A stretch of 64,000 bases of DNA from Planctomycetota bacterium. Lineage in GTDB: Bacteria > Planctomycetota > OFTM77. The translations under genes and the position numbers were made by a program. The notes below the pieces were generated by a model. The model was not told the DNA's origin. It saw nothing but the letters and a program-made list of their open reading frames with translations, and ran no database searches. Of this stretch, positions 26,201 through 37,249 are shown piece after piece. The first letter of the stretch is position 1, and each line of letters opens with the position of its first letter. Location: contig JAJDCO010000094.1 in NCBI GenBank assembly GCA_029260795.1, positions 97,193 through 161,192 of the forward strand, written 5' to 3'.

Positions 26201-28818
26201 GCTTCTTCCATCGGGGACTCCGACTCCGTGGGCGTCGCTTGCGCGACCTGCTCCTCCGCGATCGGAGTGGGCGGCACCTGGACCCCCAACACGAGCACTG
26301 TCCCGTCGATCCAGCGCTCGGCACGCAGCCGTGGCCGAAGGACATCCACGGCCGCGACGTCGAGCGCCTTCGGCCCGACCGTGACTTCGCTCAACGTGAC
26401 GGCATCGACACCCAACCACTCTCGCTCCCCTTCGGAGAGTCGGGCTTCCTTCAGGCTGGCGTCGAGGTGCACCTCTCCCTCGGAGTCGAGGTGCCAAGCG
26501 GCGGTGAGCTGGGCCTCGGCGCTCCCATCCGTCATGTGTCCTTTCAATCCCGAGGACGCGAGATAGGCGTCGAGAGAGACGACGTCGAGTCCGCTCATCG
26601 TGACGCGCGCCTCGAGGCCGAGGTCGCGGGGTCCGGTCGTGAGGCTACCTTCGACCTCGAGACGCCCGAGCACCGGCGTGGCGGTCAGCCAAGCTCTCAG
26701 CTCGCCAGGGACCGTCTGCTGATTCGACGACCCGCCCAGACCGAGTCCGCTGACCTCGAGCCCCATCGAGGCCAGGTCGAAGGTCATCGGCTCGGTGAGG
26801 AGCTCGTCGACGAAGAGCAGTCGATTCTCGTCGACCGCGATTCGGCCGATCTCGACCCGCAGCGGAAGCTGGAAAGCCAACGAGCTCGCCAATCCGGCGA
26901 GGGCACGGGTGTCGTACAAGCGAAGGTCGCGCGGACCTTCGGCGAGCTCGGGCGCCAACAGGGATTCCGCGAATGCCTCCTCGACCGCATCCGTGGCGGC
27001 CTGCGGCTTGAATCGGAATCCCAGTGCGACCAAGTCACCCGACGAAGACCGCCGAGCCTGACTTCGAAAACCACGCGCAACGATCTCATCGATCGCGATT
27101 CCATCATCGGTGAGCCGTGCGCCTCGAATCCCGGCCTCGGACACCCCGAGAAGCTCCTCCTCGTCACTGAGGATCAGGTCCGTCATCGAGACACGCAGGC
27201 TCTCGGTGCCCTTCGGCATCGAAGCCGTCAGCGTCATCTCCGCCTGTCCGTCCTGCCAGAGCGACTCGATTCCGGCAGCATCGAGATACGGTCGCAATGC
27301 GTCCGGTCGAATCCCGCTGGCTTGCAGATGGGCACGCAGTGAGCGCTCCTCGGCGAACGGAAGGCCTTCGATCTCGGCGCGGGCGGCGGTCACGACCCCG
27401 GGGATCGTCATCGAAGCCACGAGGCGGACGGAGTCGTCGGGATGCGCCGGATCGAGCACGGCTTCCCGAATCTCCAGGAGATCGAGCGTCGCACGGAGAG
27501 GCTCGAGCCCTTCGACCGACCCATCAACCCACTCCGCCGTGAGGTTTCGAAGGGTCAGCTCGTCGATGCGGACCGACCGCAGCGGCGCTTCGGATTCGGA
27601 CTTCGTCGTCGGAGGCACGACGGCGAGCGATGTGTCAGGCTCCGGGGCAGCCTCGATCGAGCCGCCAGGCGTCTGCGGTGACGCGAAGTCTACAGTTGCC
27701 ACGTGAAGCAGCCCATCGGGCGTGCGGCGGGCTCGGACCAAGCCGTCGACGATCTCGAGCAATAGGACGTGCACATCTCGGTCTCGGACGCGCGCCCGCA
27801 GTCCGAGCCGATCCAAGGACGCCCACGTCTCCGCGTCCGCTCGCGCTTCGAGCTGGCCCGTGTCGAGCTCGAGCTCGATGGTCTGCCCGTTGGCGCCGGT
27901 GGTACGCGCGCGCAGATCGAGAGATCCCTCTGCGTGCAGTGCCTGGTCCGTCGGCCGAATACCCAATGGCTCGAGCAAGCCGGCGAGAGGCTGCAATCGC
28001 AGGCTGCGAAGTCGTGACTCGAATCGGGCCTCCAGGTGATCCTCGGCCGTGCGCAGCTCGCCCGTGACCTGGAACGAATCGAGCATCTGGGGCGACGACG
28101 CCAGCAGATGAATACGGGCTTCCCGGTCGGGATCGCCGAGCCCGGAGATTCCCATGTTGGCGAGCAGCTGGATCTCGGTCGGCGGTGAGACGCTCGCGTC
28201 CCGGAACGTCAATCGAAGATGCTGCAGGCGCGCCGCATCGACTCGGATCGGTGACTGCAATCGGATCGGCTCGGAGTCGTCTTCCTCCTCGGGCTCTTCA
28301 ACCTCCTCCTCCACCGAATCCGACGGAGGAAAGTGATCGAGGATCACGAGGCGACCGTCGGAAGCACGCTCCACGAGGAGATCGAGCCCATCGATCTCCG
28401 CTCGCCGCACGACGATCTCACCCAGGAACAAGCGGCTCACGGCCAGATCGCCTCGGCAGTACTCGAGGTCGAGGTAGCGCTCGCCGCCGCCTTCGGGCTC
28501 GACGGTGAAGTTCCAGAGCTCGAAGTCGCCGCTGAGCACCGAAAGATCCAGCCGCTCGTACTGGACGCGCAGACCGTATCCCGAGGCGACGAAATCGAGG
28601 ACCCACGGAAGCAGGAGTGGGATTGCAATTCGAACGACGACGACGAGAACGATCGCCAGCCAAAACAGCCTTCGCAGCCATTTGTGTCGCTGCCCGAATC
28701 GACGGACCGCGCCCCAACTCCGACGAAGGCGTCCGGGCCGTGCATCGGGGCTCGACGACGGGGGAAGCGATGTCGACGGCGATCCCTCGAGTGGTTCGGT
28801 CGCGATCTCGTCGCTCAC
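23218..28818 (-). CDS. Giant DUF748/AsmA-like envelope protein
   Basis: This 1866-aa protein has a cytoplasmic N-terminal ~45 residues, one membrane anchor at ~50-72 (LFWLAIVLVVVVRIAIPLLL), and then a very long periplasmic part. That part is built from AsmA/DUF748-type beta segments (LRVQYERLDLSVLSGDFELW) joined by acidic or proline/alanine linkers (EEVEEPEEEDDSEP; region rich in E, A, P near residues 845-920). Near the C-terminus the DUF748 hallmark is clear (LVDAIANSPFRVIGTVGALN then LTLEFRPGTRELSEEARKLV). AsmA/TamB-like proteins are thought to move lipids between membranes or shape the outer membrane, and that role is inferred. The GTG start at 28818 overlaps the stop of the upstream lipoprotein gene (GTGA), so the two are translationally coupled. 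Confidence 0.85.
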   Translation of the reverse strand: MSDEIATEPLEGSPSTSLPPSSSPDARPGRLRRSWGAVRRFGQRHKWLRRLFWLAIVLVVVVRIAIPLLLPWVLDFVASGYGLRVQYERLDLSVLSGDFELWNFTVEPEGGGERYLDLEYCRGDLAVSRLFLGEIVVRRAEIDGLDLLVERASDGRLVILDHFPPSDSVEEEVEEPEEEDDSEPIRLQSPIRVDAARLQHLRLTFRDASVSPPTEIQLLANMGISGLGDPDREARIHLLASSPQMLDSFQVTGELRTAEDHLEARFESRLRSLRLQPLAGLLEPLGIRPTDQALHAEGSLDLRARTTGANGQTIELELDTGQLEARADAETWASLDRLGLRARVRDRDVHVLLLEIVDGLVRARRTPDGLLHVATVDFASPQTPGGSIEAAPEPDTSLAVVPPTTKSESEAPLRSVRIDELTLRNLTAEWVDGSVEGLEPLRATLDLLEIREAVLDPAHPDDSVRLVASMTIPGVVTAARAEIEGLPFAEERSLRAHLQASGIRPDALRPYLDAAGIESLWQDGQAEMTLTASMPKGTESLRVSMTDLILSDEEELLGVSEAGIRGARLTDDGIAIDEIVARGFRSQARRSSSGDLVALGFRFKPQAATDAVEEAFAESLLAPELAEGPRDLRLYDTRALAGLASSLAFQLPLRVEIGRIAVDENRLLFVDELLTEPMTFDLASMGLEVSGLGLGGSSNQQTVPGELRAWLTATPVLGRLEVEGSLTTGPRDLGLEARVTMSGLDVVSLDAYLASSGLKGHMTDGSAEAQLTAAWHLDSEGEVHLDASLKEARLSEGEREWLGVDAVTLSEVTVGPKALDVAAVDVLRPRLRAERWIDGTVLVLGVQVPPTPIAEEQVAQATPTESESPMEEAPVSAVPIPVEEVTGGSGEEAPSKVPGEAAAKSASQDLPKDEAPDKAPHEPVVDAPDYPIRLARLSMVEGRLVLMDELAPSEGELVIQTDARLSDLELGGDGRPAPIEMSGSVAGVMESYSVMGSLTPGTERIEVQLTSSAMGVRGERLEPFLPPGIDVMLVDGRMSASLEARIEAHTRGGMRFDAAIREVVLKEGEGEALLSVEAIQGGVDRFDSAGGVIAIDELVVLGVETRVERNAAGQIFALGLRVDPEAASAMTVEPVLETEPVEDLEADEDRGPVRRPRTAADRRAARRRLIARMFQQIPRVTLDRLELDLRRLTFLDRSVEGAETVEVQSLRLTNVERIRLLGEDPEDEPPIALQVTGRITPLLEELDVGMQLSPFADEPTFAMDVKGRGVNGSAIGRCFPQLAELVDGTALDDGQFEGHVEAILEVYRENPVTIAWRRGISGEIQARDVAFRNGAEGPVLAGFRGLRVEIERILPDEGLIHIRSVELDKPLGRIVREADGIRVLDVLVKVPMAPAAEEVAGEPAAPVDPEQVEAPEAEGAPTPSVDSKAQVRVDSFFVTGIDFTVFDRSAEPEMVLPLQGLDVEVRGLTSRLLEQRTPVRFGIFAQGGLIELPNVEGQRPAFGDFELQGALSFEPLPSGWAKIGMSGIELANFQGPASQTGVELEGGVFDGRIDVRFEPDGTLNTESLFIFTDLDLSEESGGPIERFLKLPAPLDAVLFVLRDEGGEIDIPLSFDVSPEGLSLGRITQVAITTLGTLIVDAIANSPFRVIGTVGALNPFGGGEEEAAPEEILTLEFRPGTRELSEEARKLVNQLRARLEEEPLLQITLRHELGTLDLQHASRVANPTPEQTRALISEMRRRIDTLETKRGLIATELSAALSMGARVAAGELRAQLVSLEAERGRVESALDDVLALLRSGSDRLRERRMRTAALVLASQRLILVQDMLLVRQPDVSESRVRTGRPGFEREPETESGHITVEVTHVRR

Positions 28819-30305
28819 TGCTTCGCCCCTTCTTCCTGTTGGCCGGTGGCGAGAAACGCGGCCCGCAGAGCCGCTCGCCTTTCCTTTCGGTCGCCTAAGG
28901 GGTCGTAGCCCGCGGGTGCTCGGCCCCGTCGGTGGAGCCAGTCGAAGGCGCGCGTACGGTCCGCCGGCGAGGAGCTCTCGAGGCGGCTCCAGTTCTCTAC
29001 TTCGATGTGGTTCCCGAGGTCGATCAGGCTCGTCGACTCGTCGATGAGATCACCGATGACGGGAAGATCTCGACCGCAGGCACCGAACCGGCGAACGAGA
29101 ACGGCACGGTACTCGGCTCTCCATTCCGGCGTGTCCATTCGATCCCGGACAACTGCGAAGGCGGCTTGCTCGAGCTCCCAGCCCAACTCCGCGGTCGCAG
29201 ACTGCAGCCGTCCCGGCGGCAGCTGACGCAGTCGAGCCGCGATGTCCTCGAGCACGCCATCCGGAGCGATCAAGGCCACATCTTGGGCGAATGCCGCGCC
29301 CGTCGTCTGGCTGAGGTAGGCCAAAGATTCCCGTTGGCGGTCCGGCCAAGCGAGCGATTCGCGGAGAGCCTGCCACACGAGCAAAGCATTGGCATCGACG
29401 GCCAGCCCCGTCGCGGTCGCCCGGCTCGCGAGGCGAGCGCGCGCGAAGTCGAGTGCGTCAGGCTGCGCCTCGACCTCCGACTGCGGGAGTCGCTCGAGCG
29501 CGAGGAGCAAGGTTTCCGAGTTGCTGAAGGCGCCCGGGAACGCGACCAGCACCGGGTCGCCTCCCGGGGCGAGGTCGTCCAGAAGGAGAACCAGCTCGCG
29601 CTGACGAACGGCTTCGGGTTGGGTGCTCGCCTCGTCGCTGTCCGGCCTCCCGGCAGCGCCTCCTCCCATTCGAAAGTCCGGCAGCGGCATCTCGCGCTCG
29701 ACGATCACACCGAGCCTACCCATGAGCGCGGACCCTTCAGGCTCCGCCGAGATGGTCACCCCCACGCGCTCGAATCGACCGATCGGTTGACCCAGACGCC
29801 CGGGTGGTCTCATGGCCAGCTCGAGCGTCGTGGACCCGGGGACACCTTCCGTCCACTCGCCGAGCGTCCAGACCGAATCCGCTTCGACTTTTCTCAGCTC
29901 GTCGAAGAGTGCGCGAGCCGGCATTCCCGTCATCAGCTCGACCGATCGAGTCAAGTGGGGAGCCGGGAGCACGGAGCGATCGTGGTGCATCGAGACGATG
30001 AGACGGGCCTGGACAGCGATCGGGTCGAACCGATGGTCCGTGAGCCTTGCCCCGGCGAGTGACCAAGCCGTCATCCGAACCACGAAGCCGCCTTCGAGGT
30101 CTGCTTCGGGATCGAGCGTGTCGAAGGGCCGCTCGTCGAGAGCCGATCCCGCCTGAGCTCGCAGCTCGGTCCAGACGGGCAGGGGGCCGCTTGGACCCTT
30201 CGACGCCTCGCCGGCACTACGACAAGCCGAAACCGAGAGCACGGCGAGCCCGATGAAGACGGCGGGCCAGCCACGGGGAATGCAAGGCAACGCGGTTCGC
30301 GACAT
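28815..30305 (-). CDS. Lipoprotein of unknown function coupled to the DUF748 gene
   Basis: This is a 496-aa protein from ATG 30305 with a lipoprotein signal ending LSVSAC. The frame stays open to 30494, but the added part is low-complexity. The mature protein has a beta-rich first third (GGFVVRMTAWSLAGARLTDH...ARLIVSMHHDRSVLP) and a helical C-terminal half. I recognise no domain. Its stop overlaps the GTG start of the DUF748 protein by four bases, so the two were probably kept together as a functional pair in the envelope. Confidence 0.75.
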   Translation of the reverse strand: MSRTALPCIPRGWPAVFIGLAVLSVSACRSAGEASKGPSGPLPVWTELRAQAGSALDERPFDTLDPEADLEGGFVVRMTAWSLAGARLTDHRFDPIAVQARLIVSMHHDRSVLPAPHLTRSVELMTGMPARALFDELRKVEADSVWTLGEWTEGVPGSTTLELAMRPPGRLGQPIGRFERVGVTISAEPEGSALMGRLGVIVEREMPLPDFRMGGGAAGRPDSDEASTQPEAVRQRELVLLLDDLAPGGDPVLVAFPGAFSNSETLLLALERLPQSEVEAQPDALDFARARLASRATATGLAVDANALLVWQALRESLAWPDRQRESLAYLSQTTGAAFAQDVALIAPDGVLEDIAARLRQLPPGRLQSATAELGWELEQAAFAVVRDRMDTPEWRAEYRAVLVRRFGACGRDLPVIGDLIDESTSLIDLGNHIEVENWSRLESSSPADRTRAFDWLHRRGRAPAGYDPLGDRKERRAALRAAFLATGQQEEGAKQ

Positions 30306-30679
30306 GAGAGATGGGATCAATGTTCGAGAAGGTCCTGAGAACGCGAGTCGGAAGACTAGTCGGCGCGCTCCTGGGCCGCCAGTTTCAAACTGCGTCGAAG
30401 CGGCCCGGCGTCCGACCGTCGAGGGACCGAGTGATGACGAGAAAACTTCTCGTCGGACTCGATCCCGTTCACTATCATGCTGGGCTTTCCCCAAGTCCCC
30501 TGACCTTCATGCAGCGGGCTGCGCGCCCGTGCCGCGGCCACTGCTCAGCTCTCGTCTCGATCGAGATGAGGCTTCCGGATCCTGTCGTCGGGTTTCTCCT
30601 CGATGTCACGACCGGCACATCAAACGACTCGAACATCTCGGCCAGAATCCTCGGCCGTACCCTTTGAATGGAGACACCC
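30306..30679. other. Divergent intergenic region, nothing identified
   Basis: This 374-bp gap lies between the lipoprotein gene and the divergent mscS-like gene. It must hold promoters for both directions, but I see no convincing -35/-10 pair, operator or small gene. Confidence 0.4.
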
Positions 30680-31969
30680 ATGCAATCACGACTCTGGCTT
30701 CTGGTGCCGCTCTTCGTCGGGCTCGCCGCCGCCCCGGGCTGGGCTCAAGAAGACCTCACCAGCCTGAGTGCCGAGAAGCTGACTTCACGCGCGGATGCCG
30801 CCCAGAAGGAAGCCGAGCAGGCGCTGACCGACATCGATGCCCGGAAGGAAGAGCTGAAGGCTGCGAAGCTGAAGCTGACCGAAGCCGAAGCGACTCCGAG
30901 TGATCTCGATCCCATCAACGAGGCCAAAGCGACGGTCGAGGCCAAAGAAGGCGAGCTCGCGGCAGCCGAGGAAGCGCTCGAGAGCTCTCTCGAGAAGCTC
31001 TCGAGCTTGGTCGCGGTGCTCTCGGACAAGGACGCCGAGGTCGGCAGCTACGAGTCCTTCCTGCTCGAGAACGGCAAGCTCAGCGGACTCAGCACCGGAG
31101 CCGTGGTCGGGATCTTCGACAAGTGGTTCCAGAAGGGCAAGACCTGGGTCGTCGATGAAGGCCCGGGCGTTCTGATCGGGATCGTCCAGTTCCTGGCGAT
31201 CCTCCTCGGCTTCAGCATCCTCTCGAAGGTCGTTGGTAAGGTCGTCGGCCGGACGCTGCGCACGAGTCGTCTGAAGGTGTCGGACCTGCTGCGCAGCTTC
31301 TTCGTCAATACCACGATCAAGCTCGTGTTCTTGTTCGGGCTCGTGATCGCACTCGGGACGATCGGGATCGACGTCGGCCCGTTGCTGGCGGCGATCGGTG
31401 TGGCCGGCTTCGTGATCGGCTTCGCCTTGCAGGACACACTGGGCAACTTCGCATCCGGCATCATGATCCTTCTGTACCGGCCCTATGACATCGGAGACGT
31501 CATCAAGGCGACCGGAGTGCTGGGAACCGTCAAGGCGATGAACCTGGTCTCGACGACGATCGTCACCGGGGACAACCAGTGCGAGATCGTTCCCAACAAA
31601 TCGATCTGGGGCGGCGTGATCACCAACATCACGGCCAACCCGACTCGCCGTGTCGACCTCGTGGTCGGTGTCGGCTACGAGGCCGACCTCGAGAGGACCA
31701 AGAAAGTCCTGTCGGAGGTCGTCTCCAAGCATCCGCAGGTGCATGCCGAGCCCGCTCCGGTGATCCGCCTCCACAATCTCGGCGAGTCGTCGGTCGACTT
31801 CGTCGTACGCCCATGGTGCAACACCAGCGACTATTGGGGCGTCTACTGGGACCTGCACGAGCAGATCAAGCAGCGCCTCGATGACGAGGGGATCTCCATT
31901 CCGTTCCCGCAGCGCGACCTGCACCTCCACTATGTGGAAGGCAAGGCGCCCGCGGGTGCTGCCAGCTGA
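30680..31969 (+). CDS. MscS-family mechanosensitive channel with signal peptide and coiled coil
   Basis: This is a 429-aa small-conductance mechanosensitive channel that releases solutes on osmotic downshock. I chose ATG 30680 (GGAGA seven bases upstream) over the in-frame ATG at 30668. It gives a cleavable signal ending APGWA. A long charged coiled coil (~28-130, e.g. AAQKEAEQALTDIDARKEEL) precedes three membrane helices at ~165-190, ~212-232 and ~238-272. The pore helix carries the family pattern VGFVIGFALQD-like (VAGFVIGFALQDTLGNFASG). The beta domain (YDIGDVIKATGVLGTVKAMN) and the C-terminal mixed domain are complete. The periplasmic coiled coil is longer than in E. coli MscS and resembles MscK-like variants. 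It is monocistronic, followed by a strong terminator. Confidence 0.93.
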   Translation: MQSRLWLLVPLFVGLAAAPGWAQEDLTSLSAEKLTSRADAAQKEAEQALTDIDARKEELKAAKLKLTEAEATPSDLDPINEAKATVEAKEGELAAAEEALESSLEKLSSLVAVLSDKDAEVGSYESFLLENGKLSGLSTGAVVGIFDKWFQKGKTWVVDEGPGVLIGIVQFLAILLGFSILSKVVGKVVGRTLRTSRLKVSDLLRSFFVNTTIKLVFLFGLVIALGTIGIDVGPLLAAIGVAGFVIGFALQDTLGNFASGIMILLYRPYDIGDVIKATGVLGTVKAMNLVSTTIVTGDNQCEIVPNKSIWGGVITNITANPTRRVDLVVGVGYEADLERTKKVLSEVVSKHPQVHAEPAPVIRLHNLGESSVDFVVRPWCNTSDYWGVYWDLHEQIKQRLDDEGISIPFPQRDLHLHYVEGKAPAGAAS

Positions 31970-32411
31970 GCTCAGGCTCCGTCTCCTATTCGGCTCCGCA
32001 ATGGCCCCGAGCCCGCGCCCATTCGGTCGCGGCTCGGGGCTTTTTCAGTTTGGCGGCGGTGGCTCCCGAGGAGTCTCGTCGCTGGCTAGCCGCGGGAGGC
32101 GAGGCCACGGGTGCTTCGAACAAGCCCCGGATCTCCGACAGCGGCGGCGTCATCGCCTTCACCAGCCGCGAACGATCTCGTTCCCGGCGAGAACAACCAG
32201 CGGGGCATCCACCTGCATGGGCTCGCGGCCCCTCGACACCCAAGGGCACCTGACCTCGGTCACCAGCCCATCGAGACAGTCTTGCCCTAGCGGGGATCGT
32301 GGCAGGCGCAGCCAGGCCATAAGCACTTCGATAGAAGTAATTTCCACCCACGCAGTCGAACACAACAACACTTCCGGATTTGTCGAAGAAATCGCTGGCC
32401 AGCTCTCATCC
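31970..32411. other. Gap between mscS-like gene and metH operon
   Basis: Apart from the terminator at its left end and the palindrome/promoter at its right edge, I see no gene here. The open frames on both strands are low-complexity. Confidence 0.45.
32004..32045 (+). terminator. Intrinsic terminator of the mscS-like gene
   Basis: GCCCCGAGCC-GCG (32004-32017, one bulged C) pairs with CGCGGCTCGGGGC (32028-32040) around a ten-base loop and is followed by five T (32041-32045). Confidence 0.88.
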
Positions 32412-32427
32412 ATCAAGTAATATTGAT
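32412..32427 (+). promoter_or_regulatory. Palindromic operator overlapping the -10 of the arsR-metH operon
   Basis: ATCAAGTAATATTGAT has perfect ATCAA/TTGAT arms around six bases and ends three bases before the ATG at 32431. It contains a -10-like TAATAT at 32418-32423, which would place the transcript start at about the ATG. No ribosome-binding site is visible, so the message may be leaderless. The half-site ATCAA/TTGAT resembles the motif reported for the ArsR-family methionine-cycle regulator SahR. Auto-regulation is inferred from position. Confidence 0.55.
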
Positions 32428-32430
32428 CCC

Positions 32431-33365
32431 ATGATGGAACTGGCCAGCACCTCTCGCCTCCTCAAGGCCCTCGCCGACGAGACTCGTCTGCGCATCCTGA
32501 ACCTCCTCACTCGCGAGGAGCTGACAGGCACGGATCTGATGGAGATCCTGAACATGGGGCAGAGCCGGATCTCGACCCATCTGACGCTCTTGAAGGAGGT
32601 CGGATTGGTGACGGATCGTCGGGCGGGTCGCCGGAGCTTCTACAGCCGAATCACGAGTGGTCCGGCTGCCGAGTTCGCGGGCCAAGTCCTCGAAGAGAAT
32701 GACGGGTCGTCGGAGTTTGCCGCTGACCGTTCGGCGCTGGAGGAGCTGTCCAACCGACGAAAGCACGACTCGCGCTCGTACTTCGACCGCGTGGCCGCGA
32801 CGTTCGGCGAGCAGATCCTCCCGGGTCGGACGTGGGAAGGGCTGTGCCGGGCGTTGATCCAGCTGGCGCCGCGGGCGCGCTACGCCGACCTGGGCATCGG
32901 CGACGGGCTGCTGACAATGATGCTGGCCGAGGTGGCAGAATCCGTGACGGCGGTGGACATCTCGCCGAAGATGCTCGATCTGTTGAAGCAGCGAGCCAAG
33001 GCCAAGGGGCTGGCGAACATCGAGACGGTCGAAGGCGACATCGAGGCGCTGCCGCTCCCGGAGGCGAGCTTCGACGTGGTCGTGCTCAGTCAGGCGCTCC
33101 ATCACGCCATCGCTCCCGAGCAAGCGCTCGTGGAAGCCGTGCGCATCCTGCGGCCCGGCGGCCGACTGCTCGTGATCGATCTCTTGGCCCACACCGAGGA
33201 GTGGGTGCTCGACAAGCTCCAGCACCGGCACCTCGGTTTCAGTGAATCGGCGCTCCGCGGCCTCTTGGAGGAGGTCGGTCTCGAAGCAGCCACAGTGCAG
33301 CGGGCGGCGCGTGATCCGCATCCTCCCCACTTCATGACCTTGGTCGCGACAGGAACGAAGCCCCA

Positions 33366-33369
<4 letters not shown>
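32431..33369 (+). CDS. ArsR-family regulator fused to SAM-dependent methyltransferase (SahR-like)
   Basis: This is a ~312-aa protein. Residues 1-90 are an ArsR winged helix (TSRLLKALADETRLRILNLL, QSRISTHLTLLKEVGLVTDR). Residues ~130-300 are a class I methyltransferase with motif I YADLGIGDGLLTMMLAE, an acidic residue after the second strand (VTAVDISPKM), and VVLSQALHHAI. No CXC arsenite-binding site is seen in the HTH part, so arsenic sensing of the classical kind is unlikely. Binding of S-adenosyl-methionine or -homocysteine is likely, with regulation of the methionine cycle. The stop overlaps the metH start (ATGA at 33366-33369). The ATG at 32431 or 32434 could start translation. The frame extends upstream to 32380 without a supporting site. 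Confidence 0.88.
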
Positions 33370-37100
<3,731 letters not shown>

Positions 37101-37249
37101 GCGGGCGCGGCTCGCACCTCGACCGACAGCTCGACCGATCGAGGCCAAGGCGCTCTCCCATCGCCCTCCCGGATGTTTTTCTCTCCACAGCAAAAAGAGC
37201 CGCAAGCTATAACAGGGCCCCATCTGGCATTTTCCGGAGAGAGGCATCG

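Noticed and set aside
24736..27342. Open plus-strand frame of 868 codons
   Set aside because: It mirrors the DUF748 gene, and no domain or ribosome site was seen.
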